Positions 32,114-42,952 of a DNA stretch of 64,000 bases are shown here, in pieces. Position 1 is the stretch's first letter; the number at the start of each line of letters is the position of its first letter. The notes under the pieces are model-generated. The model did no database searches, had not been told where the DNA came from, and saw only the letters and a list, made by a program, of their open reading frames with translations. The stretch comes from Campylobacter aviculae (lineage in GTDB: Bacteria > Campylobacterota > Campylobacteria > Campylobacterales > Campylobacteraceae): positions 1-64,000 of the forward strand of contig NZ_NXMA01000007.1 of assembly GCF_005406215.1 (NCBI RefSeq). Direction: 5' to 3'. A program made the position numbers and the translations under genes.

Positions 32114-33486
32114 GTCAATGTCCCTTTTACCCAAAACCTTATAAAAACAAAGCCTCTACATTTTTAACTTTTTTACTTAAACGCAGATCTTGGCTTGATG
32201 GACTTTATGAACGTAGTTATAAAATGCAAACGGGTTATGTAAAAATGCCTAATTTTGATCTTTATGTTATCAATGATACCAAAGAAGTCAAAAGAATGAT
32301 GGTTGATGAGGTTAGAGAATTTCCAAAAAGTGCTTTTTTGCATGAGCTTCTAAGCCCACTTTTGGGAGAGAGTATTTTTACTACCAATGGAGAAGTTTGG
32401 AAAAAACAACGTGAACTTCTAAGACCTAGTTTTGAAATGACGCGTATTAATAAGGTTTTCAATCTTATGAGTGAAGCTGTAGCGGATATGATGGATCGTT
32501 TTAATCAATACCCTAACCATTCTATTATCGAAGTGGATGAAGCGATGACCTTTGTAACGGCTGATGTTATTTTTCGCACCATTATGTCTTCTAAACTTGA
32601 TGAGAAAAAAGGTAAAAGAATTCTTGATGCTTTTGTCATTTTTCAAGAACAAAGCGTGCATACAGCTATGCGTCGTATGTTTTATTTTCCAAAATGGCTT
32701 TCTTATATACTAGGAGATCGCAAACGTGCAAAAGCAGGGGATACGATAAGGCAGGTTTTAAGCGATATTATAAAACCTCGTTATGAGGCTGTTAGCTCGG
32801 GAGATTTGGGAAAATTCGAGGATATTTTAAGTTCTTTGCTTTTGGTGATTGATTCAGAAACCAATAAGCGTTTTTCATTTGAAGAAATTTTAGATCAAGT
32901 TGCTATGCTTTTTTTGGCAGGTCATGAAACAACAGCTAGTTCTTTAACTTGGACGCTTTATTTGCTTAGTCTTTATCCTAAAGAACAAGAAAAGGCCTAT
33001 GAAGAAATCATTCAAGTTTTAAAAAATGATAATATTGGAATTTTGCATTTAAGGCAATTTAAGTATCTAACCAATATTTTTAAAGAATCATTAAGACTTT
33101 ATCCCCCTGTAGGATTTTTTGCAAGGGAAGCAAATAAAGATACAAAAGTTAGAGATAAATTGATTAAAAAAGGATCAGGAGTTGTAATAGCACCTTGGCT
33201 AATACATCGTCATGAAAGTTTTTGGGAAAATCCTAATGGTTTTGATCCTTCTCGCTTTGATAAAGAATATAAAAAAGACGCATATTTACCTTTTGGAGCA
33301 GGGGAAAGAATCTGTATAGGACAAGGTTTTGCAATGCAAGAGGCTATTTTGATTTTAGCAAATATTTTAAAAACCTATAAACTAGAACTTGAAGAAGGTT
33401 TTGTACCCGATGTGGTAGGGCGTTTAACAATAAGATCGGCTAATGGTATGAGAATAAAATTCAGTAAAAGGAATTTACAAGGATGA
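32110..33486 (+). CDS. Cytochrome P450 (Cj1411c-like, CYP172 family)
   Basis: A 458-residue soluble P450. I-helix motif AGHETT (~277-282), ExxR in ESLRLYPP (~331), and heme-binding FGAGERICIG with the thiolate Cys at about residue 402. All diagnostic elements are intact. It is one of the few P450s in Epsilonproteobacteria. The physiological substrate is unknown to me; the sequence class is nearer to fatty-acid-type (BM3-like) P450s than to camphor types. It needs a redox partner, and flavodoxin fldA lies 17 kb away in this window. ATGA overlaps on both sides tie it to the hydrolase-like and small membrane proteins. Confidence 0.95.
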   Translation: MSQCPFYPKPYKNKASTFLTFLLKRRSWLDGLYERSYKMQTGYVKMPNFDLYVINDTKEVKRMMVDEVREFPKSAFLHELLSPLLGESIFTTNGEVWKKQRELLRPSFEMTRINKVFNLMSEAVADMMDRFNQYPNHSIIEVDEAMTFVTADVIFRTIMSSKLDEKKGKRILDAFVIFQEQSVHTAMRRMFYFPKWLSYILGDRKRAKAGDTIRQVLSDIIKPRYEAVSSGDLGKFEDILSSLLLVIDSETNKRFSFEEILDQVAMLFLAGHETTASSLTWTLYLLSLYPKEQEKAYEEIIQVLKNDNIGILHLRQFKYLTNIFKESLRLYPPVGFFAREANKDTKVRDKLIKKGSGVVIAPWLIHRHESFWENPNGFDPSRFDKEYKKDAYLPFGAGERICIGQGFAMQEAILILANILKTYKLELEEGFVPDVVGRLTIRSANGMRIKFSKRNLQG

Positions 33487-33890
33487 AAAATAGATTTAAA
33501 ACTATTTTTATTCACTTAAAACATAAACTCAATGGTAATATAAGAGAAAAATTGGCAGGGACTTTATTGCTTTGTGCTATTGTTCCTTTGGCAGTTTTGG
33601 GTTATATTTTTATCGTAATTGTAGGAATTTTTTTTAATACCGCACGTGCTAGACAAGGTGTGAGAGCACTCGATCATTTTGTAAATGCAAGTTTGTTCAA
33701 TGGTTATGCATGGGAGAGTGTGTCTTCTCATGCATGGAGAGAAAGAAATCATAAAAAATGGGCTAGAATAGTGATTAAAATCACGGATTTTTTTCAAAAA
33801 GATCATTGCAAAAGAGCCAATAAAAGGGAGCAGCCTGTTGTGGATTTTATACTTTCAAAGAACTTAGATAAACAAACAATAGGAAATTAA
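33483..33890 (+). CDS. Small inner-membrane protein (Cj1410c-like)
   Basis: A 135-residue protein with one clear hydrophobic segment (about 25-50) and a basic, aromatic C-terminal part. No recognised domain. It starts inside the P450 stop codon and ends tail-to-tail with acpS, sharing 4 bp. It is probably functionally linked to the P450 by conservation of the operon. Confidence 0.65.
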   Translation: MKNRFKTIFIHLKHKLNGNIREKLAGTLLLCAIVPLAVLGYIFIVIVGIFFNTARARQGVRALDHFVNASLFNGYAWESVSSHAWRERNHKKWARIVIKITDFFQKDHCKRANKREQPVVDFILSKNLDKQTIGN

Positions 33891-34234
33891 ACTAAGGCGA
33901 CTATAGCTATAGCAAAACCGTTATCGTGAGAAATACTAAGAGAGCTTTGGGTTATATTAAACTCATTTATGATTTTTTGAGAATACTTAAGCTTAGGAGC
34001 ATTTCTTTCATCTTTAGAAATTTCTATATCTAAAAATCCACAAAGATCACAAATTCCAACTCCTAAAGCCTTGCTAGCAGCTTCCTTTGCTGCCCAAAGT
34101 CCTGCTAGATTCGCAGGATTTTTGATCAATAATTGTTCTTTAGAACTTAAAAATTTATTTAAAAAAGTTTCTCCATGTTTTTTATAAATTTTTTCTATTC
34201 TGCTAATAGCAACAATATCACAACCTACACGCAT
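33887..34234 (-). CDS. acpS: Holo-[acyl-carrier-protein] synthase
   Basis: A 115-residue enzyme that transfers 4'-phosphopantetheine from CoA to the Ser of carrier proteins. The metal-binding Asp is in GCDIV (4-8), and [12 protein letters not shown] (~51-62) carries the conserved Glu-Lys. I use the ATG at 34234 that overlaps the fliL stop; a TTG one codon earlier is possible. It may serve both the fatty-acid ACP and the capsule carrier protein of this window. Confidence 0.95.
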   Translation of the reverse strand: MRVGCDIVAISRIEKIYKKHGETFLNKFLSSKEQLLIKNPANLAGLWAAKEAASKALGVGICDLCGFLDIEISKDERNAPKLKYSQKIINEFNITQSSLSISHDNGFAIAIVALV

Positions 34235-34770
34235 CAAGAAACTACAAAATCTGTAAAATAAACATTTTTAATGAAGCCATCGGTTAAAATTTCATTTATT
34301 TTTCCTACTAATTCATCTTTTAAGCGTTCTTTTCCTTTTTGTGTGCTTACTTCCTCAAAAGTTTTTGCAGTTAAAGTTCTGATGATAATATCACGGATAA
34401 CAGCTACTTTTTTATCAAGTTCCGGTTTTAAAAGCTCACTATTTTGTTCGAGTTCTATAGTGCATTTTACATATCTTGAACCACTATCACTAAGTAAATT
34501 AAGCGTAAAAGGATCAAGCGGATACATAGGACCTATATTAGCATAATCACTACCACGCTGGGCAGGAGCCGCGACTTTTGGTTTATTGGTTTTAGCTTCC
34601 TCTTTTGGAGCTTCTTTGACTTCACTTTCGTCACTTGAACTACTTGAAATCAGCCAAGCAATGACACCCATAATACTAAGAAGTAAAACAAAAAGCAAGA
34701 CAACGATAATGATTACAAGCGAACCGCCTTTTTTCTTTTTACCTTCTTCGTTTTCTAATTCTTCATCCAT
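34234..34770 (-). CDS. fliL: Flagellar basal-body-associated protein FliL
   Basis: A 178-residue single-pass inner-membrane protein. The N-terminus is charged (Glu/Lys 1-15), the transmembrane helix spans about 17-43, a linker rich in Ser, Glu, Lys and Ala follows, and the periplasmic FliL domain runs from about 80 to the end. It associates with the flagellar stator. AAGGAA precedes the ATG at 34770. It is coupled to acpS by a TGATG junction. Confidence 0.93.
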   Translation of the reverse strand: MDEELENEEGKKKKGGSLVIIIVVLLFVLLLSIMGVIAWLISSSSSDESEVKEAPKEEAKTNKPKVAAPAQRGSDYANIGPMYPLDPFTLNLLSDSGSRYVKCTIELEQNSELLKPELDKKVAVIRDIIIRTLTAKTFEEVSTQKGKERLKDELVGKINEILTDGFIKNVYFTDFVVS

Positions 34771-34883
34771 AAAAATTTCCTTATTTAATGAAATTGATGT
34801 AAAATTGTAGCAAATTTTTCTTTATCTATGCCAAATTTATTTTAATACTAAAGAAATTTTTTAAATTATTTAAAGGATTTTAT

Positions 34884-36254
34884 ATGCTAGACGTGATTTT
34901 TAGAGAATATGATATACGTGGGCTTTATGGAAAAGAACTTCATGAAAAAAGTGTTAAAGCAATAGGTTTTTGTTTGGGTAAAACCATGCTTAAAAAAGGT
35001 TGTAAAAATGTAAGCGTGGGTTATGATGCCAGATACAGTGCTAAGGAACTTTTTGGATATTTACTAAGCGGACTGAACAAAACAGGAATCAAGGTTTATG
35101 ATATAGGGCTTGTACCAACTCCACTTGGATATTTTAGTCTTTATGAAGGATTAAAATTTGATGCAAATATTATGATCACAGGATCACATAATCCAAAAGA
35201 TTATAATGGTTTTAAAATCACCATAGGTAAAGAGAGTTTTTTTGGAGCAGAATTAAAGGAATTTTCTAAAGAGGTTTATAAACATTTAGATGATGAGATT
35301 GAAGATAATTTTAATGCACAAAAATATGATATTTTAAATCTTTATGTGGATTTTATGACTAAACAATTTAGCTTTTTAAAAGATTTTCATTATAAATTTG
35401 CTATTGATTGTAGCAATGGAGCAGCCGGAGTTGTGATAGAACCTTTAATTAAGGTGTTAAATTTAAAAGCTCATGTTATGTTTGCCAATCCAGATGGTCA
35501 ATTTCCAAATCACGCACCCGATCCAACAGAAGAGCAAAATTTAGAAGCTGTGAAAGATTTTTTAAAGCAAAATGAAGATTATGGACTTGCTTTTGCATTT
35601 GATGGCGATGCGGATAGAATGGTGGCTTTAAGTAAAACTCATGTTTTTTGCGGAGATGAACTTTGTTATTTGTTTGCTAAAAATATTCCAAATCCAAGAA
35701 TTTTAGGAGAAGTTAAATGCAGTAAAAATCTTTTTGATGAGGTTGCTAAATTTGGAACTATTTTTATGGGAAAAACAGGACATTCAAATATCAAAAAAAT
35801 GATGAAAGAAAAAGATATTGATTTGGCTGCAGAAGTAAGCGGGCATATATTTTTCAAACATAGATATTTTGGATACGATGATGGAATTTATGCTTTTTTA
35901 AGAGCTTTAGAGCTTGTTCATAAAGGATTTGACTTAGAGGGTATGATTAAAGAGTTACCTAAGTTATATACTACTCCAGAAATTAAAATTCCAGTCAATG
36001 AAGAGGACAAATTTAAACTTGTAGATGAATTTAAAAAAGCGGTTGAAAGCGGTGCTTTAGAGGGTGTAAAAGGTCTTTGTGAGATTGATGGAGCTAGAAT
36101 TGATTTTGGTTATGGTTGGGCTTTGCTTCGAGCATCCAATACGAGCCCATACCTTATAACTCGTTTTGAAGCAAATTCTTTAGAAAAGGCAAATGAACTT
36201 AAAAATGGAGTTTTAGGCTTGTTTGAACAAATTAAATTAAAATTTAAGAATTGA
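34884..36254 (+). CDS. Phosphomannomutase/phosphoglucomutase
   Basis: A 456-residue alpha-D-phosphohexomutase (ManB/AlgC type, Cj1407c-like). The phosphoserine is Ser101 in TGSHNPKDYNG, the magnesium loop is DGDADR (~238-243), and the sugar-specificity loop EVSGH (~317-321) is present. It interconverts hexose 1- and 6-phosphates and would feed nucleotide-sugar synthesis for capsule or lipooligosaccharide. Divergent from fliL with AAAGGA before the ATG. Confidence 0.92.
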   Translation: MLDVIFREYDIRGLYGKELHEKSVKAIGFCLGKTMLKKGCKNVSVGYDARYSAKELFGYLLSGLNKTGIKVYDIGLVPTPLGYFSLYEGLKFDANIMITGSHNPKDYNGFKITIGKESFFGAELKEFSKEVYKHLDDEIEDNFNAQKYDILNLYVDFMTKQFSFLKDFHYKFAIDCSNGAAGVVIEPLIKVLNLKAHVMFANPDGQFPNHAPDPTEEQNLEAVKDFLKQNEDYGLAFAFDGDADRMVALSKTHVFCGDELCYLFAKNIPNPRILGEVKCSKNLFDEVAKFGTIFMGKTGHSNIKKMMKEKDIDLAAEVSGHIFFKHRYFGYDDGIYAFLRALELVHKGFDLEGMIKELPKLYTTPEIKIPVNEEDKFKLVDEFKKAVESGALEGVKGLCEIDGARIDFGYGWALLRASNTSPYLITRFEANSLEKANELKNGVLGLFEQIKLKFKN

Positions 36255-36296
36255 TAAGATAGTATTGTCGTTTTAATTTTTAAGGAGTAGTCTTCA

Positions 36297-36671
36297 ATGA
36301 AAAAGATATGGGTTTTGATGGCATTATGTAGCGTGGTATTTGCAAGCGAGTGTGATAAAAAAATAGAACGTATTAATAAAGAAATTGAATTTGCTAAAAT
36401 TCATAACGATGCCGCAAGAAAGTTAAGGTTAGAACTTGCTTTAAAGGAAGTGCAAAGTGATTGTAGCAAAGATCCTCTTTATTATGATAAAAAATTAGAA
36501 GCTAAAAAACTCAAAGAACAAGAAGTAGAAAAAATAGAAAAGGAACTTGATGCTTTGGATGAAAAGAAGGATTATATGAGTAAAGTTGAGTATAAAGCTA
36601 AGAAAAAGGCATTAAAAGAACAAAAAAATAAAATTAAAAAAGAAATTGAAGAATATATTGATAATCTTTAA
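36297..36671 (+). CDS. Periplasmic DUF1090 protein (Cj1406c-like)
   Basis: A 124-residue small protein. A signal peptide lies at about 1-16 (cut after Ala-Ser). Mature residues are highly charged and mostly helical/coiled, with two Cys (19 and 60). The pattern EIEFAKIHNDAARKLRLE matches DUF1090 (YqjC-like) proteins. Function unknown. AAGGAG is 10 bases before the ATG. A perfect 34-bp palindrome terminates it. Confidence 0.8.
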   Translation: MKKIWVLMALCSVVFASECDKKIERINKEIEFAKIHNDAARKLRLELALKEVQSDCSKDPLYYDKKLEAKKLKEQEVEKIEKELDALDEKKDYMSKVEYKAKKKALKEQKNKIKKEIEEYIDNL

Positions 36672-36705
36672 ATTTGATCTTGTCGCAATAATTTTATTTG
36701 AAACT

Positions 36706-36739
36706 TATTCTCTATGATTTTATAAAATCATAGAGAATA
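36706..36739. terminator. Bidirectional terminator, perfect 34-bp palindrome
   Basis: tattctctatgatttta (36706-36722) pairs exactly with 36723-36739. It lies between the convergent DUF1090 gene and rsfS, with T/A-rich DNA on both sides, so it can stop transcription from both directions. Confidence 0.85.
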
Positions 36740-36745
36740 TTTAAT

Positions 36746-37075
36746 TTAATCAACCTTATTTTTTTTCAAACTTTCTAATAATTCTTCTATATTGTAAATT
36801 CCCCTATGTTCAGGTGTTAAAAGATGGATTAAAATATCGCCCAAATCAATCACACTCCATTCTTCGCTGCTATCTATATTTAAGAATTCTTCACCTTTGG
36901 ATTTGAGTTTGGTTTTTAACTCATCAATTAAAGATAAAGCGTGTTTTTCTCCTAAAGTTGCTGCTATAATAACGTATTTTACAAAATATTCTTGTTCGCT
37001 CATATCAAAAATTTTTATATCTTCAGCTTTTTTTTCATCTAAAATTTTAACAATTAAATCAATTCTTTCTTGCAT
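36746..37075 (-). CDS. rsfS: Ribosomal silencing factor RsfS
   Basis: A 109-residue protein of the Iojap/RsfS family, which binds ribosomal protein L14 and blocks subunit joining when nutrients are short. The family segment VIIAATLGEKHALSLID (~31-47) and SSEEWSVIDLGDILIHLL (~69-86) are intact. AAAGGA precedes the ATG. It lies 27 bp after nadD, the usual partner gene. Confidence 0.93.
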   Translation of the reverse strand: MQERIDLIVKILDEKKAEDIKIFDMSEQEYFVKYVIIAATLGEKHALSLIDELKTKLKSKGEEFLNIDSSEEWSVIDLGDILIHLLTPEHRGIYNIEELLESLKKNKVD

Positions 37076-37102
37076 TTTTTTCCTTTAATTTTTGAAATTG
37101 TA

Positions 37103-37648
37103 TCAATTTTTTTGGAATTTTTTATAATAATTTTTTACTTCATCTTTAATTTTTTCGCATACTTTATCTGTATCCAGTGTATCACGTATAAAAGAAGAAG
37201 CTATGTGAATATCGGTTTTTAAATCTTTGAATTTTTTTGGAATTTCTATATTATCACGATTAGCAATGATAAATTCGACTAAAGAATTTAATTTTTCAAA
37301 ATTATGCCAAAGGTGAAGTTTTTCTAAATGATCCGCACCAATTAAAAAGTAAAATTTATTTGGTTGATAAATTTTATAAAGGTATTCTACGCTTTCTATG
37401 CTAGGAACTGGACGTTTTTGCTTGATTTCAAAATCACAAATTTCAATTTTATCCAAATTTCCCCAAAGTTTTTTTACCCATTCTAATCTTTTTTGTTCAT
37501 CAGCAAAAAAACCTTTTTTAAAAGGATTGATAAAAGTTGGCATGATAATTAATTTATCGATTTCAAGGGTTTGTAAAGCCTCTTTTATAACGCCATCGTG
37601 TCCTTTATGTGGTGGATCAAAGCTACCTCCAAAAAGTGCGATTTTCAT
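37103..37648 (-). CDS. nadD: Nicotinate-nucleotide adenylyltransferase
   Basis: A 181-residue enzyme making NaAD from NaMN and ATP in NAD synthesis. GGSFDPPHKGH (7-17) is the nucleotidyltransferase T/HxGH motif, and IASSFIRD (~149-156) is the C-terminal ISSTxIR-like motif. It is slightly shorter than in E. coli but normal for Campylobacter. Divergent from gapA across a 60-bp gap. Confidence 0.94.
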   Translation of the reverse strand: MKIALFGGSFDPPHKGHDGVIKEALQTLEIDKLIIMPTFINPFKKGFFADEQKRLEWVKKLWGNLDKIEICDFEIKQKRPVPSIESVEYLYKIYQPNKFYFLIGADHLEKLHLWHNFEKLNSLVEFIIANRDNIEIPKKFKDLKTDIHIASSFIRDTLDTDKVCEKIKDEVKNYYKKFQKN

Positions 37649-37670
37649 TTAGTTTTTAACCTTTTTTTAG

Positions 37671-37676
37671 TAGAAT
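37671..37676 (+). promoter_or_regulatory. Candidate gapA promoter (-10 TAGAAT)
   Basis: TAGAAT after a run of seven T, 33 bases before the gapA ATG in the 60-bp divergent gap with nadD. It would drive gapA-pgk-tpiA-fabI. Confidence 0.4.
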
Positions 37677-37708
37677 ATTAGCATAAAAAAATTGCAAAGG
37701 AAAATAAA

Positions 37709-38707
37709 ATGGCCGTAAAAGTTGCTATTAACGGTTTTGGACGCATAGGTAGATGTGTTGCAAGGATAATTTTACAAAGGAATGATATAGAGCTTGTAGC
37801 GATCAATGATACCACCGATATAGAGCTTGCAAAATATCTTTTTAAATACGATACGGTGCATGGAGAATTTAAAGGAAATGTAGAAAGCAAAGGTGATGAT
37901 TTAATAATTAATAATAAAAAAATAAAGGTTTTTAAAAGTCGCGACATTAAAGAATTAGACTTTGCTAAATATGGAGCTCAAATTGTTTTAGAATGTACAG
38001 GAGCACATTTAACAACAGAAAAATGTCAAGAATTTTTAAATATGGGCGTAGAAAAAGTTATAATGAGTGCTCCTGCAAAAGATAACACTCCTACTTATGT
38101 TTTAGGTGTTAATTCTGATCTTTATCACGGAGAAAAAATTATTTCCAATGCAAGTTGTACTACAAATTGCCTAGGACCAGTTTGTAGAGTTTTACAAGAT
38201 AATTTTGGGATCAAAAAAGGACTTATGACAACCATACATGCTTATACCAATGGGCAAAGCATTATCGATGCTAAAGCTAGAGATAAACGTCGCTCACGTG
38301 CTGCAGCGCAAAATATTATCCCAACTTCTACCGGCGCTGCTAAGGCTATGAAACTTGTTATGCCAGAGCTTGATGGAAAGCTTCATGGGCAAAGTATGCG
38401 CGTTCCAGTTGTTGATGTATCAAGTGTTGATCTGACTGTTTTACTTGATCGTAAGGTTAAAAAGGAAGAAATCAATGATGCTTTTAGACAGGCTTCAACG
38501 TCAAATTTAAAAGGTTTTTTGATGGTAGATGATGAAGAAAGGGTTTCTAGCGATTTCATTTCTTGTTCTTATGGAGCTATTGTGGCAAGCGATTTAACTC
38601 AAGTTATAGCCGATGATTTGGTAAAAGTAATTGCTTGGTATGATAATGAATGGGGCTATTCAAGCCGTTTAGTCGATATGGCCGTTTATATCGCAAATAG
38701 GAATTAA
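37709..38707 (+). CDS. gapA: Glyceraldehyde-3-phosphate dehydrogenase
   Basis: A 332-residue enzyme. Rossmann motif INGFGRIGR (8-16), catalytic Cys150 in SNASCTTNC, and WYDNEWGYS near the C-terminus are intact. In Campylobacter, which lacks a working upper glycolysis, it is mainly used for gluconeogenesis. AAAGGAA precedes the ATG. First of the gapA-pgk-tpiA-fabI run; pgk starts 2 bp after its stop codon. Confidence 0.98.
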   Translation: MAVKVAINGFGRIGRCVARIILQRNDIELVAINDTTDIELAKYLFKYDTVHGEFKGNVESKGDDLIINNKKIKVFKSRDIKELDFAKYGAQIVLECTGAHLTTEKCQEFLNMGVEKVIMSAPAKDNTPTYVLGVNSDLYHGEKIISNASCTTNCLGPVCRVLQDNFGIKKGLMTTIHAYTNGQSIIDAKARDKRRSRAAAQNIIPTSTGAAKAMKLVMPELDGKLHGQSMRVPVVDVSSVDLTVLLDRKVKKEEINDAFRQASTSNLKGFLMVDDEERVSSDFISCSYGAIVASDLTQVIADDLVKVIAWYDNEWGYSSRLVDMAVYIANRN

Positions 38708-38708
38708 A

Positions 38709-39908
38709 ATGAATGGTATTATTTCGATCAAAGATCTTGATTTAGATCATAAAAAAGTTTTTATAAGATGCGATTTTAATGTTCCACAAGATGATTTTTT
38801 AAATATTACAGATCATAGACGCATTCGTTCAGCCATTCCTACTATTAGATATTGTTTAGATCGTGGATGTAGTATTATCCTAGCTTCACATTTAGGACGT
38901 CCAAAAGAAATCAGTTCTAAATATTCTTTAGATCCTATTGCTAAGCGTTTAGCTAGGCTTTTAGATAAAGAGATTATCATGGCTAAAGACGTTGTGGGAG
39001 AAGATGCAAAAAATAAAGCCTCCGCTTTGAAAGCAGGCCAAATTTTAATGCTTGAAAATTTGCGTTTTGAAAAAGGCGAAATTAAAAATGACAAAAATTT
39101 AGCCAAAGAACTTGCTTCTATGGCTCAAATTTATATCAATGATGCTTTTGGAGTTTGTCATAGAGCACATGCAAGTGTTGAAGCTATCACTGAATTTTTT
39201 GATGAAAATCATAAAGGAGCAGGTTTTTTACTCCAAAAAGAAATTGATTTTGCTATCAATCTTATCAAACGCCCAGTGCGTCCTTTTGTTGCTGTTGTAG
39301 GAGGATCTAAAGTGAGTGGAAAATTACAAGCTTTGATAAATTTACTTCCTAAAGTTGATAAGCTGATTATCGGTGGCGGTATGGCTTTTACTTTTTTAAA
39401 AGCTTTAGGTTATGATGTAGGAAATTCGCTCTTAGAAGAAGATCTTTTAGAAGAAGCAAGTCAAATTCTAGCTAAAGGTAAGAGTTTGGGGGTAAAAATC
39501 TATTTACCTGTAGATGTTGTCGCCGCTCCTTCTTGTTCACAAGAATCACCAATGAAATTTGCTCCTATTCAAGAAATTCCTAGTGGTTGGATGGGATTAG
39601 ATATCGGACCTGCTAGCGTAAGGCTTTTTAAAGAGGCGATTTCTGATGCACAAACGATTTGGTGGAATGGGCCTATGGGGGTTTTTGAAATTGATAAATT
39701 TTCAAAAGGTAGCATAAAAATGAGCCATTATATCAGTGAAGGGCATGCTACTTCTGTTGTAGGAGGAGGAGATACAGCTGATGCGGTTGCACGTGCAGGG
39801 GATGCGGATGAAATGACTTTTATTTCAACAGGTGGAGGTGCTTCTCTTGAGCTTATAGAAGGCAAGGAACTTCCAGGTATTAAAGTTTTAAGAGCGAAGG
39901 AGAATTAA
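38709..39908 (+). CDS. pgk: Phosphoglycerate kinase
   Basis: A 399-residue enzyme of normal bacterial length. The N-terminal substrate motif RCDFNVPQD (~20-28), SHLGRPK (~60-66), the hinge [10 protein letters not shown] (~197-206) and the nucleotide motif [10 protein letters not shown] (~350-359) are intact. It links 1,3-bisphosphoglycerate and 3-phosphoglycerate. tpiA begins directly after its stop codon. Confidence 0.98.
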   Translation: MNGIISIKDLDLDHKKVFIRCDFNVPQDDFLNITDHRRIRSAIPTIRYCLDRGCSIILASHLGRPKEISSKYSLDPIAKRLARLLDKEIIMAKDVVGEDAKNKASALKAGQILMLENLRFEKGEIKNDKNLAKELASMAQIYINDAFGVCHRAHASVEAITEFFDENHKGAGFLLQKEIDFAINLIKRPVRPFVAVVGGSKVSGKLQALINLLPKVDKLIIGGGMAFTFLKALGYDVGNSLLEEDLLEEASQILAKGKSLGVKIYLPVDVVAAPSCSQESPMKFAPIQEIPSGWMGLDIGPASVRLFKEAISDAQTIWWNGPMGVFEIDKFSKGSIKMSHYISEGHATSVVGGGDTADAVARAGDADEMTFISTGGGASLELIEGKELPGIKVLRAKEN

Positions 39909-40580
39909 ATGATTTTTGCTGCAAATTTAAAATGTAATCATACAAGATCGAGTTTTAAAAATTATGCTGATGTTTTAAATAAAACTATAGGTGTAAAATG
40001 TGACGATATTATCGTTTTTCCACCTAGTATTGCTTTTTTAGAATCTCAAACCAATTTTATACAAGGAGCACAAAATTTTTATCCTTGTATTAATGGAGCT
40101 TTTACAGGTGAGCTTGGAAAAGAGCATTTGGACGAATTTGGTATTAAGTGTGTTTTGATAGGGCATTCTGAAAGAAGAATTTTAGGTGACGAAGCGTTAA
40201 TAAAATCTAAATTTGATTTTGCAAAAAATCATAAATATAAAATAGTTTTTTGTATAGGAGAGGATTTAAAAACAAAAAATTCAGGAAAAACTTTGGAATT
40301 TTTAAAATCCCAACTCGATATAATCGATTTAAAATATGAAAATTTAATTATTGCCTATGAACCTATTTATTCTATTGGAACTGGGGTGAGTGCTGATATT
40401 AAAGATATCAGTAAAGTTCTTGAGTATTTAGCCACTTTAACTCAAGCACCTTTACTTTATGGTGGAAGCGTGAATGAAAATAATATTAAAGAAATTTTGA
40501 GCATTAAAGAATGCGGAGGGGTTTTAATAGGCTCTGCTGCTTTAAAGGTTGAGAATTTTATAAAATTAATTAAAGGATAG
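39909..40580 (+). CDS. tpiA: Triosephosphate isomerase
   Basis: A 223-residue TIM barrel, short for the family (about 250) but typical of Epsilonproteobacteria. Lys8 in NLKCN, electrophile His in IGHSERR (~79-85), catalytic Glu in [10 protein letters not shown] (~149-158) and the phosphate loop YGGSVN (~185-190) are present. It starts right after the pgk stop codon. Confidence 0.96.
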   Translation: MIFAANLKCNHTRSSFKNYADVLNKTIGVKCDDIIVFPPSIAFLESQTNFIQGAQNFYPCINGAFTGELGKEHLDEFGIKCVLIGHSERRILGDEALIKSKFDFAKNHKYKIVFCIGEDLKTKNSGKTLEFLKSQLDIIDLKYENLIIAYEPIYSIGTGVSADIKDISKVLEYLATLTQAPLLYGGSVNENNIKEILSIKECGGVLIGSAALKVENFIKLIKG

Positions 40581-41408
<828 letters not shown>

Positions 41409-41411
41409 AAC

Positions 41412-42920
41412 ATGGCAAAGCTTAGCAATGAAGAATTAAAAACTATACTCGAAAATCGTATAGTTGAAATTAAAAATTCAAGTTTAGAAGATGAAAAGAT
41501 TATCAATGAAGAAAGTGTAAAAACCATTGTTAAGCATTTATCTTTAGGAAATGAAATTCCATCTTTAGCTAAACAATTTTTCGAAATAGCTCCAAAAATG
41601 AAAGTAGTTTGGCTTCATCTTTGTGAGTGCACCGGTTGCAGTGAGAGTTTATTGCGTTCTGAATTACCGAGTTTTGATGAATTTATATTTGACTTTTTCT
41701 CTTTAGAATATCACGAAACTTTGATGGCTGCAAACGGAACAAAAGCCGAAGAGCTTATAGAAGATATTTTAGATCAAGATTTTCTTTTGGCTGTTGAAGG
41801 TGGGGTTGCTGCAATTGATACCTTTTTCTTAACTATAGGTGCTAACGCTGAAAGTGGTCATGAAATTTTACAAAAATTAGCCAAAAAGGCTAAGGCTATT
41901 TATGCAATTGGAACTTGTTCTTCTTATGGAGGAATTCAAGCTGCGTATCCAAATCCTAGTAAGACTTGTGGAATTTCTGAAGTCTTAACTCAAAAAGTGG
42001 TTAATATCCCAGGTTGTCCACCAAGTGATGTTAATATTATTGCAAATTTGGCGTTTTTTGCACTTTTTGGAATTCTTCCAGAATTAGATGAGCAAAATCG
42101 TCCTGTATGGGCTTATGGTAAATGTTTGCATGATATGTGTGAAAGAAAAGCTAAATTTGAGAGTGGAATTTTTGCAGAACATTTTGACGATGAAGCGGCG
42201 AAAAATGGAGCTTGTCTTTTTAAAATAGGCTGCAAAGGCCCTTATACTTACAATAATTGTCCAAAAGTTAAATTTAATTCTAAAACCTCTTGGCCAGTTG
42301 CTTCTGGACATGGTTGTATCGCGTGCAGTGAAAAGAATTTTTGGGATGAATTTGGTAATTATGAAAAACCTATGGCAAACATTTTTTCTTATGCAAAATT
42401 GCAAAATAAAGATTTTTCAACTCAATTTATTTTAGAAGAGCAAATAAAGACTTTATCGAATATAGATTTTGAATTTGAAACTAATATAAAGCTAATTTTG
42501 CAAAATATAGCTAAAAATAAATTAGGAGCTTTATTGGTTGAAAATTATAAAAAAAGTTTTGAAGCAAACTATGCCTTTATAGAGAAAAATTTTGACGAAA
42601 GCTCAAATATTTCAAGTGATTTTTGGAAATACCTTGAAATCAATTTTATTTTAGCTAAGGGAGAGTTTTTAAAAAATAAAGAAGATTTTTTAAATGCAGC
42701 GCAAAATTATACTTTTAAACACGCTAGTCCTTATGATTTTAAATTAAACTTAAGTGGTGAAAAACCTAAACTTGATGTAAGCAAGTCTTTTCGTATGCCT
42801 TTAATTTATCTTTGTGGTGGGCTTGATTTTGAAGGCATTGCTTTTAGTGTTTTAAAGGCTTTTGAAAAGAGCGTTAAAGACGTATTAGAATTTAACAATC
42901 CAAAAATAGTTAATCTATAA
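41412..42920 (+). CDS. hydA2: [NiFe]-hydrogenase small-subunit-like protein HydA2
   Basis: A 502-residue protein. Residues ~55-310 match the small subunit: CECTGCSES (~71-79) and GTCSSYGG plus PGCPPS bind the proximal cluster, and GCKGPYTYNNCP and CIACSE bind the others. The C-terminal ~170 residues are an extension absent from ordinary small subunits. There is no twin-arginine signal, so unlike the periplasmic HydA it should stay in the cytoplasm. No large subunit is adjacent. Named hydA2 in C. jejuni; role unclear. It starts 3 bp after fabI with AAAGGA. The stop is followed by a strong terminator. Confidence 0.9.
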   Translation: MAKLSNEELKTILENRIVEIKNSSLEDEKIINEESVKTIVKHLSLGNEIPSLAKQFFEIAPKMKVVWLHLCECTGCSESLLRSELPSFDEFIFDFFSLEYHETLMAANGTKAEELIEDILDQDFLLAVEGGVAAIDTFFLTIGANAESGHEILQKLAKKAKAIYAIGTCSSYGGIQAAYPNPSKTCGISEVLTQKVVNIPGCPPSDVNIIANLAFFALFGILPELDEQNRPVWAYGKCLHDMCERKAKFESGIFAEHFDDEAAKNGACLFKIGCKGPYTYNNCPKVKFNSKTSWPVASGHGCIACSEKNFWDEFGNYEKPMANIFSYAKLQNKDFSTQFILEEQIKTLSNIDFEFETNIKLILQNIAKNKLGALLVENYKKSFEANYAFIEKNFDESSNISSDFWKYLEINFILAKGEFLKNKEDFLNAAQNYTFKHASPYDFKLNLSGEKPKLDVSKSFRMPLIYLCGGLDFEGIAFSVLKAFEKSVKDVLEFNNPKIVNL

Positions 42921-42921
42921 G

Positions 42922-42952
42922 AGGCTTTTGTTTTTTAAACAAAAGCCTTTGA
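42922..42952. terminator. Bidirectional terminator between hydA2 and the MmgE/PrpD gene
   Basis: A 12-bp perfect stem (aggcttttgttt at 42922-42933 with aaacaaaagcct at 42937-42948) with a 3-base loop, between two convergent genes. Confidence 0.88.

Noticed and set aside
32262-32661. Minus-strand ORFs within the P450 gene
   Set aside because: They are antisense to conserved P450 sequence and lack ribosome sites.
36706-36739. Perfect palindrome as a repressor operator
   Set aside because: It lies between two convergent genes with no promoter pointing away; a bidirectional terminator explains it better.
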